Positions 57,764 through 64,000 of a stretch of DNA of 64,000 nucleotides are shown one piece after another. The position numbers and the translations under genes were made by a program. Position 1 is the stretch's first letter. Each line of letters begins with the position of its first letter. The stretch is taken from contig NZ_JAHKQH010000042.1 in assembly GCF_018861025.1 (NCBI RefSeq), positions 63,964 through 127,963 of the forward strand, written 5' to 3'. This DNA is from Psychrosphaera sp. B3R10. GTDB taxonomy: Bacteria > Pseudomonadota > Gammaproteobacteria > Enterobacterales > Alteromonadaceae. The notes beneath the pieces are model-generated. The model was given only the letters and a program-made list of their open reading frames with translations. It was not told where the DNA came from and searched no databases.

Positions 57764-57811
57764 AAAAAAGCCCCAGTGACCATTTATTAGACGGTTATCT
57801 GGGGCTTTTTT
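57764..57811. terminator. Bidirectional terminator between ABC exporter and metK
   Basis: AAAAAAGCCCCAG pairs with CTGGGGCTTTTTT, with a partly paired inner region. Confidence 0.9.
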
Positions 57812-57823
57812 AATTTTGCTTTT

Positions 57824-58975
57824 TTACCAACCAACAGACGCTTTAAGCGCTTCAACTTTGTCGGTTTTTTCCCAAGGGAATTCTTCACGACCGAAGTGCC
57901 CATAGGCTGCGGTCGCTTTATATATTGGACGTTCTAAGTCAAGCATTTGAATCAAACCGTATGGACGTAAATCAAAGTGTTCGCGAACAAGTTGGATAAT
58001 TCTATCTTCTTCAAATTTACCCGTGCCAAATGTTTCAATACTGATTGACGTTGGCTCAGCAACACCAATTGCATATGAAACTTGAAGTTCGGCTTTGTCA
58101 GCTAAACCAGCAGCAACTAAATTCTTGGCAACATAACGAGCCGCATAAGCAGCCGAACGGTCAACTTTTGATGGATCTTTACCAGAGAATGCACCACCAC
58201 CGTGACGAGCCATGCCGCCATAGGTATCAACGATTATCTTACGACCTGTTAAACCACAATCACCCATTGGTCCACCGATGACAAAACGACCTGTTGGATT
58301 AATGAAAAATTTAGTTTCTTTCGTTAACCATTGAGCCGGTAATGTTGGCTTTATGATGGTTTCCATAACCGCTTCAACAAGATCTGATTGGGTAATAGAG
58401 TCACAATGTTGAGTCGATAAAACAACGGCGTCGATCCCAACTGGCTTGCCATTTTCGTAGGCAAAGGTAACTTGTGATTTAGCGTCTGGACGCAACCACG
58501 GTAGTGTCCCGTCTTTACGCACTTGCGCTTGACGTTTAACTAAACGATGAGAATATTCAATTGGCGCAGGCATTAAAACTTCAGTTTCATTACATGCATA
58601 ACCAAACATTAAGCCTTGGTCGCCGGCACCTTGTTCACTAGGGTCTGCTCTATCAACACCTTGGTTAATGTCTGGCGATTGTTTGCCGATGGTATTTAAA
58701 ATGGCACATGAATCTGCATCAAAACCCATATCTGAATGCACATAACCAATTTCTTTTACGGTATTGCGAGTTAATTCTTCGATATCAACCCAAGCGCTAG
58801 TAGTTACTTCACCACCAACCATGACCATACCGGTTTTAACGTATGTTTCGCAGGCAACTCGAGCTTTAGGATCTTGCGCTAATATTGCGTCAAGTACAGC
58901 GTCAGATATTTGATCCGCGATTTTATCCGGGTGTCCTTCAGAAACAGATTCTGATGTAAATAAATGTTTTGCCAT
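57824..58975 (-). CDS. metK: S-adenosylmethionine synthetase
   Basis: MetK makes SAM from methionine and ATP. This 383-residue enzyme shows [17 protein letters not shown], the ATP-binding [30 protein letters not shown] and the P-loop-like [19 protein letters not shown]. Length equals E. coli MetK (384). It is a single gene with tandem met boxes about 115-140 bases upstream, so MetJ control is likely. Confidence 0.98.
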   Translation of the reverse strand: MAKHLFTSESVSEGHPDKIADQISDAVLDAILAQDPKARVACETYVKTGMVMVGGEVTTSAWVDIEELTRNTVKEIGYVHSDMGFDADSCAILNTIGKQSPDINQGVDRADPSEQGAGDQGLMFGYACNETEVLMPAPIEYSHRLVKRQAQVRKDGTLPWLRPDAKSQVTFAYENGKPVGIDAVVLSTQHCDSITQSDLVEAVMETIIKPTLPAQWLTKETKFFINPTGRFVIGGPMGDCGLTGRKIIVDTYGGMARHGGGAFSGKDPSKVDRSAAYAARYVAKNLVAAGLADKAELQVSYAIGVAEPTSISIETFGTGKFEEDRIIQLVREHFDLRPYGLIQMLDLERPIYKATAAYGHFGREEFPWEKTDKVEALKASVGW

Positions 58976-59625
58976 GAATAATTTCTCTCAGATGAAAACT
59001 TATTTTGAAAATTAGTGTGTTTAGCTATTTTGATTATTAGCCAAAGTTACGTAATTTTAATCCAAAAACAGTGCTAACACCTAATACTTTTTACATCTAG
59101 ACGTCTATACGTATCTAATGTTGCTTTCAATGCACCTATTTAGAGGGGCTGGTTTGATTTAAAAAATAAATAATTTGATGATAAAACGACCTTTGTTTAT
59201 TAACAAAAAGCACGTAAAGCGAGGAGACAAGTTGATAACAGGCACTATTTTGTGCCATTGCTCACAATTAATAAGTCAATCGGCCTGAATTAAACACAAC
59301 AAAAAGTGCGATAATTTTGTTGAATTTCGACCACATTAAGAAGTTAAGCAAAGCGACTCAGGAGACAAATCCGATAAATATGGTACTCAAATAAAATGGG
59401 CTTATTGTCCAATGCCTAATGAATATATCGATAGGCTTGTTAAGGCTTAGAATTGGGATAAGGCGTTGTTTTACTCAGTTTGGCCATAAAACTTGCACGT
59501 TTTTACGAAAGGATAAAAATCTTTACAAAGTTCAGCTTGTAAAATAGGTCGTTGAACACGCAAACCCTTGCAGGTAGGTGTTGCCTCTGATTATATGTTT
59601 GTAACAATAACAAAAGGTTAATCTA
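58976..59625. other. Long metK/M3-peptidase divergent intergenic region
   Basis: These 650 bases contain the metK regulatory region at the left (met boxes at 59091-59114). The remainder, leading to the M3 peptidase gene, has no convincing reading frame; a small GGCAC/GTGCC inverted repeat lies near 59240. I see no RNA gene. Confidence 0.6.
59091..59114 (-). promoter_or_regulatory. MetJ operator (tandem met boxes) upstream of metK
   Basis: Three contiguous 8-bp units read TTACATCT, AGACGTCT and ATACGTAT. The central one is the perfect met-box consensus AGACGTCT and the third matches six of eight bases. MetJ with SAM binds such tandem boxes to repress methionine genes, including metK. Confidence 0.85.
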
Positions 59626-61785
59626 ATGAAAAAATCGATAAAACTTGCAGTTGCGGTCGCTCTGCTTGGTGGCTTAACAGCTTGTGGCGGCAGTGATGTT
59701 AAATCACCTGTTGCTGAGGTATCTGCAGCGCAAAATACCACAAACACTATTTTGAAACCATGGACAGGTCCATTTGAAGGTGTACCAGCGTTTGACACTG
59801 TAAAACTTGACGATTTGATACCGGCTTTTAAAATCGCAATGAAATCGCATTTAGCTGAAGTTGAAGCAATTGCGAATAATAAAGCGCCGGCTACTTTCGA
59901 AAATACTATCGTTGCATTAGAAGCCGTTGGTGAAGATTTAGATCGCGTATGGACATACTACGGAATTTGGCGTTCAAACATGTCGTCACCGGAAGTACGC
60001 GAAGTGGGTAAAGAGTTATCACCATTAATTTCTAAGCATTATTCTCAGATTAGCCAGAACGAAACATTATTTGCTCGGATCAAAGCCGTTTACGAAAGCA
60101 AAGAAATGAAGACGTTACGTAAAGATCAACAACGTTTAGTTGAAAACAGCTACAAAGGTTTAGTCCGCAGTGGCGCTAAATTATCTGCTGAAGATAAAGA
60201 ACGTTTTGCTGCTATTAACCTAGCTTTGGCAGAGCTACACACTAACTTTGGTAATAACGTATTAGCCGACGAAGAAAACTATGTTACCTATTTAAATGAG
60301 TCACAACTTGGTGGGTTACCGCAGTCGGTAATCACAGCGGCTGCATCTGCTGCAGCAGCGCTGGGTAAAGAAGGTCAATACGCAATTACCAACACGCGTT
60401 CTTCGATGGACCCGTTTTTAACGTATTCAGACGAGCGTGAGTTACGTAAAGAAGTATGGAACAAATACTATAGTCGTGGCGATAACGGTGATGAATTTGA
60501 TAACAATAAAAATATCGCTGAAATCCTAAAGTTACGCCATGAACGTGTTCAATTACTCGGTTATAAAAATTACGCTGAATGGCGTCTTGAAGACCGTATG
60601 GCGAAAAATCCTGAAAACGCATTTAATCTCATGAATGCTGTTTGGCCTGCCGCGATCGCTCGCGTAAAAGAAGAAGTTGCGGATATGCAAGCCGTAGCAG
60701 ATGCTGAAAAAGCAAATATCAAAATTGAACCATGGGACTACCGTTTTTACGCCGAAAAAGTGCGTAAAGCTAAATACGACCTAGATTCAGATGAAGTGAA
60801 ACAATACCTACAACTTGATAACTTACGTGAAGCGATGTTCTATGTTGCTGGTAAGTTGTTTGACTTTAAATTTGACGCGGTCAAAGAGGGCTCTGTTCCT
60901 GTCTTCCATGAAGATGTAAAAGTATGGGAAGTCACTAAGCTATCTACTGGCGAACATGTCGGTGTCTGGTATCTAGACCCATACGCTCGTAAAGGCAAAC
61001 GCTCTGGTGCATGGGCAACCTCATACCGCAGCTTTACAACTTTCCAGGGTAAAACCAATGTATTGGCGTCAAATAACTCTAACTTCATCAAGGGTGAGGC
61101 GGGCAAACCAACACTTATTTCTTGGTCTGATGCAGAAACCTTATTCCACGAGTTTGGTCATGCTTTGCATTCACTGTCGTCTCAAGTTGAATACCCATCG
61201 CAAAATGGTGGTGTTCGTGACTACACTGAATTCCAGTCACAATTGCTAGAACGTTGGTTAACAACGGATCCGGTTATTGATAACTACTTAACGCATCAAA
61301 AAACAGGTAAGCCAATTCCTGCTGATCTAGTGGCTAAAATCAAAAAAGCAGCAACATTTAACGAAGGGTTTAAAACCACGGAGTATCTTGCGTCTGCAAT
61401 AATTGATCTTAAATTACACAGCATGGACCCGGCGGGTTTAGATGCAGATAAATTTGAACGTGAAACACTCGCTGAAATGGGTATGCCGTCTGAATTAGTT
61501 ATGCGTCATAGAACGCCACATTTTGGGCATATTTTCTCAGGTGAAGGTTATTCTGCTGGTTACTACGGTTATATGTGGGCAGAAGTATTAACGTCTGACG
61601 CAGCTGAAGCATTTGAAGGCTCACCAGGTGGTTATTACGACAAAGGTATGGCGAAGAAGTTGGTCGACCATTTGTTCTCTGTGCGCAACGCTATTGACCC
61701 TGCAGAGGCGTATCGTTTGTTTAGAGGACGTGATGCTAAAGTTGAAGCACTAATGCGTGACAGAGGCTTCCCAGTGCCAAAATAG
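59626..61785 (+). CDS. dcp: M3 family metallopeptidase lipoprotein (Dcp-like)
   Basis: This 719-residue zinc peptidase has the M3 active site H508-E-F-G-H512 with downstream acidic ligand helix. It starts with a signal peptide and lipobox (GGLTAC, C20), so it is anchored to a membrane facing the periplasm or the outside. This differs from the cytosolic OpdA form. Similarity is to peptidyl-dipeptidase Dcp, with GEGYSAGYYGYMWAEVL and RTPHFGHIFSG near the substrate-binding region. It probably trims short peptides for nutrition. It has a terminator after the stop. Confidence 0.92.
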   Translation: MKKSIKLAVAVALLGGLTACGGSDVKSPVAEVSAAQNTTNTILKPWTGPFEGVPAFDTVKLDDLIPAFKIAMKSHLAEVEAIANNKAPATFENTIVALEAVGEDLDRVWTYYGIWRSNMSSPEVREVGKELSPLISKHYSQISQNETLFARIKAVYESKEMKTLRKDQQRLVENSYKGLVRSGAKLSAEDKERFAAINLALAELHTNFGNNVLADEENYVTYLNESQLGGLPQSVITAAASAAAALGKEGQYAITNTRSSMDPFLTYSDERELRKEVWNKYYSRGDNGDEFDNNKNIAEILKLRHERVQLLGYKNYAEWRLEDRMAKNPENAFNLMNAVWPAAIARVKEEVADMQAVADAEKANIKIEPWDYRFYAEKVRKAKYDLDSDEVKQYLQLDNLREAMFYVAGKLFDFKFDAVKEGSVPVFHEDVKVWEVTKLSTGEHVGVWYLDPYARKGKRSGAWATSYRSFTTFQGKTNVLASNNSNFIKGEAGKPTLISWSDAETLFHEFGHALHSLSSQVEYPSQNGGVRDYTEFQSQLLERWLTTDPVIDNYLTHQKTGKPIPADLVAKIKKAATFNEGFKTTEYLASAIIDLKLHSMDPAGLDADKFERETLAEMGMPSELVMRHRTPHFGHIFSGEGYSAGYYGYMWAEVLTSDAAEAFEGSPGGYYDKGMAKKLVDHLFSVRNAIDPAEAYRLFRGRDAKVEALMRDRGFPVPK

Positions 61786-61808
61786 GTATTGGCTTACTCT
61801 GAAGTATT

Positions 61809-61840
61809 AAAAAAGGTTAGCAATTTTGCTAACCTTTTTT
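61809..61840. terminator. Terminator between the M3 peptidase gene and trxC
   Basis: AAAAAAGGTTAGCAA pairs with TTGCTAACCTTTTTT around a TT loop; it can serve both convergent genes. Confidence 0.93.
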
Positions 61841-61869
61841 GTTTTTAACCCAATTATATACGCCAAAAA

Positions 61870-62307
61870 CTATCCGATATGCGACTGCAACCAACGCGTT
61901 AAGTCTTGTGGTGGCAATGCCCCAGAGACTCTATCTACTTCTTTTCCTTGCTTAAATACGATTAAGGTTGGAATACTACGAATATTAAACATGCCTGCGC
62001 TCGATTGAGCGTTTTGAGTATTTAATTTGCCAAAGCGATAGGTGTGTTTAAAGGCCATGGCGGCTTGCTGAAAATGTGGCGCAAAAGACTTACATGGACC
62101 GCACCAGTCAGCCCAAAAGTCGATTACGACAGGTAGGTCATTGTTCTGGATAAATTTAAAGACGTTGGCGTCTGTCAGTTCAATTGGTGCGCCCAAAAGT
62201 AATTTGTTTTTACATTTACCGCAAATGCCATCCGCTTCAATCTTATCTTCAGGTACGCGATTTTTAGCAAAACAGGTGGAGCAAGTTATAAACATTGATG
62301 TGGTCAC
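61870..62307 (-). CDS. trxC: Thioredoxin 2 (TrxC)
   Basis: TrxC is a zinc-containing thioredoxin reductant. The N-terminal zinc motif is C-x2-C ... C-x2-C (CSTC and CGKC), and the redox site is WADWCGPCK. IRSIPTLIVFKQG has the cis-proline. GTG at 62307 with AGGA six bases upstream is the best start; the ATG at 62295 and an ATG at 62325 overlapping tusE are alternatives. Immediately downstream of tusE on the same strand. Confidence 0.93.
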   Translation of the reverse strand: MTTSMFITCSTCFAKNRVPEDKIEADGICGKCKNKLLLGAPIELTDANVFKFIQNNDLPVVIDFWADWCGPCKSFAPHFQQAAMAFKHTYRFGKLNTQNAQSSAGMFNIRSIPTLIVFKQGKEVDRVSGALPPQDLTRWLQSHIG

Positions 62308-62315
62308 GGTTTTTC

Positions 62316-62645
62316 CTAAATACATTTAGCTGGTTTTGGTAGCCCTGCAATTCGAGTCGCTTGTTTTGCAGGCCCTTTTGGGAACAATCGATAAAGATAA
62401 ATACTGTTACCTTTATCTGCCCCGAGTTCTTTTGCCATCGCTTTGACTAACAGACGTATAGCCGGGCTGGTTTTAAATTCGATATAAAAATTTCGGACAA
62501 AATTAACCACTTCCCAGTGATTATCTGTCATTGTGATGTTTTCTAATTCTGCGATATGAGTGGCTAGTTCTATACTCCAATCGTCTAAATTGATCAGGTA
62601 TTCATGTTTGTCTGTTTCATAAGAAGTGCCGTTAAATTCGATCAT
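62316..62645 (-). CDS. tusE: Sulfur relay protein TusE (DsrC-like)
   Basis: TusE accepts sulfur from TusBCD and hands it to MnmA for 2-thiouridine at tRNA wobble position 34. This 109-residue DsrC-family protein has GYLxxxxDW-like [25 protein letters not shown] and the ending GLPKPAKCI with the penultimate catalytic cysteine C108. It is co-transcribed with tusD-C-B. Confidence 0.95.
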   Translation of the reverse strand: MIEFNGTSYETDKHEYLINLDDWSIELATHIAELENITMTDNHWEVVNFVRNFYIEFKTSPAIRLLVKAMAKELGADKGNSIYLYRLFPKGPAKQATRIAGLPKPAKCI

Positions 62646-62654
62646 GGTGCTTAT

Positions 62655-62924
62655 TTACCAACTTAATATATTATTTGCGCTTTCACAAAACTCGACCCAC
62701 TGCGGGTCGTTAATCATTTCAAAGTGTTCATTTTCCCTTATATGTCGGGCGTTACAGTCAAGTTCTCGAGCGAAAAAACTGATGTTATCTATGGGTTTTA
62801 TCGTAGGCAGCCTATACACAGCGTCCTGAGTAAATACCACTTTGTCGCCACTGGACAAGAGTTGTTTCACGTTGTTCCATTGTTCGGACGTAAATAAAAT
62901 GTGCAAGCTATTTGTTGTGGTCAT
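62655..62924 (-). CDS. tusB: Sulfurtransferase TusB
   Basis: This 89-residue protein matches TusB/DsrH by size, context and the pattern of LHILFTS at the start and KVVFTQDAVYRL. TusB is a non-catalytic partner in the TusBCD hexamer. It lies 9 bases from tusE and 12 bases after tusC on the same strand. Confidence 0.88.
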   Translation of the reverse strand: MTTTNSLHILFTSEQWNNVKQLLSSGDKVVFTQDAVYRLPTIKPIDNISFFARELDCNARHIRENEHFEMINDPQWVEFCESANNILSW

Positions 62925-62936
62925 GATTATTTCAAC

Positions 62937-63308
62937 TTAAATAACGTAAATGTGTTTGGCGTTTTGTTTTAACTGAATAATGCCGCCGGGGTCTAATGTC
63001 AGTACGCTTGGCATCACATTTTTTTTATGGAACCCCAACTTGTTTAATGACTTTTGGCAAACGAATGTTTCTTCTATATCGTACATTTCAAGTAATTTAA
63101 AGGTGCTCAAATAGTCTTTCTGACCTATCAGTTCGGGGGTTTGCTCAATTAAACACTGAGTCACGCCTAATCCTAAAAATAACACACTGACCCGTTGGTC
63201 AAATGCGCCAAAAATCAAAGACAAATCCAATGCTTCTTTACCAGCTAACGCATTCAACGCACTTTGTGTATGGATGATTAATATGTCGTTTATGACTTGG
63301 TCATTCAT
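62937..63308 (-). CDS. tusC: Sulfurtransferase TusC
   Basis: This 123-residue protein matches TusC/DsrF: NALAGKEALDLSLIFGAFDQRVSVLFLG at the N-terminal half (quoted in parts) and FVCQKSLNKLGF near the middle. TusC is part of the TusBCD complex. Its ATG overlaps the tusD stop (ATGA). Confidence 0.92.
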   Translation of the reverse strand: MNDQVINDILIIHTQSALNALAGKEALDLSLIFGAFDQRVSVLFLGLGVTQCLIEQTPELIGQKDYLSTFKLLEMYDIEETFVCQKSLNKLGFHKKNVMPSVLTLDPGGIIQLKQNAKHIYVI

Positions 63309-63664
63309 TTAAACTGCACCATTTTGTCAGACTCAGTGGTGAGCTCAGCAAATTCAGCTAGGCCGGAAAGGGTAAAGCTCGGGTGCAGTGCATTGGCATT
63401 AACACCGCGTTTTTCCGCCGCAGTCACGCACATCAATAGCGGGATATTATGTTGTGAATTTAAGTTAACTAATTGCGATTGACCATTGAGCTCATCAGAG
63501 GGCATATCCAAATTATTAGACCCGTTTAATACTGCGTCTTGATACAAAAAAACCGCTGTAATTGAATTTCCACGGTCAATGGCCGCTTGAGCAAATTGGC
63601 AGGCCGTCGCCACACTCTGGTGAGACCAAGGCGGGCAATGTAATACGAGAATAAAGCGATTCAT
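63305..63664 (-). CDS. tusD: Sulfurtransferase TusD
   Basis: TusD carries the catalytic cysteine of the TusBCD complex. This 119-residue protein matches DsrE/TusD with FILVLHCPPW, SVATACQFAQAAIDRGNSITAVFLYQDAVLNG (parts), and the active-site MCVTAAEKRGV containing the conserved Cys. The ATG at 63664 is preferred to one at 63694, since the family starts M-x-F-I-x-V. Confidence 0.94.
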   Translation of the reverse strand: MNRFILVLHCPPWSHQSVATACQFAQAAIDRGNSITAVFLYQDAVLNGSNNLDMPSDELNGQSQLVNLNSQHNIPLLMCVTAAEKRGVNANALHPSFTLSGLAEFAELTTESDKMVQFK

Positions 63665-63883
63665 AAAACACTCATTAAGGAATTCAAAACACAATGTAAG
63701 GGTAGTGCCGTCATTGTATTACATCTACCACAACTTGCTAATACTTTACGTTAAAAAAGAATACTGAATTAAATCTGAAATTAGGGCACGGAAGAAAGCG
63801 GCGACAAACAATAAACAAGCTATAGAGTAAATCATTTAAGTGATTGGTCAGGTGTGAAAAACAATGGCGAAAAAGTGGCAAAA

Positions 63884-63908
63884 AAAAGCCTCACTATGTG
63901 AGGCTTTT
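63884..63908 (-). terminator. Terminator of the yccA-like gene
   Basis: AAAAGCCTCACT and a complementary GTGAGGCTTTT surround a short loop, with a T-run on the minus strand, 24 bases past the stop of the partial gene at the right edge. Confidence 0.85.
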
Positions 63909-63931
63909 AATGATTAAGTAAGGTAACGAAA

Positions 63932-64000
63932 TTAATCGTCACTACCACCAAATGCAGTTAGTAACTGAATAAGGCTTAGGAAGATGTTGTAAATCGATAC
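63932..64000 (-). CDS. Bax inhibitor-1/YccA family protein, 3' end
   Basis: Only the last 22 residues are in the window: VSIYNIFLSLIQLLTAFGGSDD followed by a stop (quoted here as the tail SIYNIFLSLIQLL and FGGSDD). This is the typical C-terminus of BI-1/YccA membrane proteins, and E. coli tusE (yccK) likewise lies beside yccA. It is cut by the window edge. Confidence 0.75.
   Translation of the reverse strand, partial: VSIYNIFLSLIQLLTAFGGSDD

Overview
The window is an almost gap-free stretch of gammaproteobacterial chromosome, AT-rich (roughly 40 % G+C by eye). Gene content and order fit a marine Alteromonadales member (Colwelliaceae / Pseudoalteromonadaceae / Thalassotalea-Psychrosphaera type). 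Pointers are a MotY flagellar stator protein beside RNase T, an FhlB/FliK-like flagellar pair, a ccmFGHI-mlaA operon, a FimV/HubP-type polar protein and an NSS sodium symporter. The genus is inference; I recognise no species-specific marker. I found no insertion sequence, prophage, CRISPR array, rRNA or integron signature.

Layout. 1-8.5 kb: yejK with a small conserved partner, YciI, an NSS transporter, rraB, the divergent queF/syd pair, rnt and motY. 8.7-16.7 kb: an accessory-looking run of twelve small or medium genes plus a ZIP transporter, all on the + strand and mostly separately spaced. Many are short membrane proteins of unknown role (PH-like, B-box zinc finger, DUF1275, DUF3465), with a 2H phosphoesterase, a YdeI-like protein and a GNAT acetyltransferase. 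16.7-32.6 kb: the classic mnmC|fabB-pdxB-asd-fimV-truA-accD-folC-dedD-cvpA-purF block, then folD. Here mnmC has only its FAD oxidase half. 33.8-34.3 kb: a tRNA operon Pro-Arg-His-Leu-Pro. 34.5-43 kb: the proteostasis block tig-clpP-clpX-lon-hupB-ppiD, with sigma-32-like promoters before lon and ppiD. 43-49.5 kb: fhlB/fliK-like genes divergent from ccmF-ccmG-ccmH-ccmI-mlaA, chained by start/stop overlaps. 49.6-59 kb: ilvIH, an SDR gene, ruvX-yqgE-gshB-rsmE, an ABC-2 exporter and metK with a MetJ-type operator upstream. 59.6-64 kb: an M3 peptidase lipoprotein, trxC, tusE-tusB-tusC-tusD and the 3' end of a yccA-like gene.

How the genes work together. Several pathways recur: tRNA modification (queF, truA, mnmC oxidase, tusBCDE feeding 2-thiouridine), protein quality control (tig, clpXP, lon, ppiD), cytochrome c maturation, one-carbon/folate/purine metabolism (folC, folD, purF, metK) and fatty acid synthesis (fabB, accD). 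Regulatory sites that can be read directly include a 26-bp FabR-like palindrome before fabB, tandem met boxes before metK, sigma-32 boxes before lon, and a stringent-type promoter before the tRNAs.

No clearly new multi-gene system stands out. The most notable points are the domain-truncated MnmC, the ten-unit 15-bp repeat in fimV, the tRNA operon bracketed by identical tRNA-Pro copies, and the cluster of unknown small membrane proteins at 8.7-16 kb.
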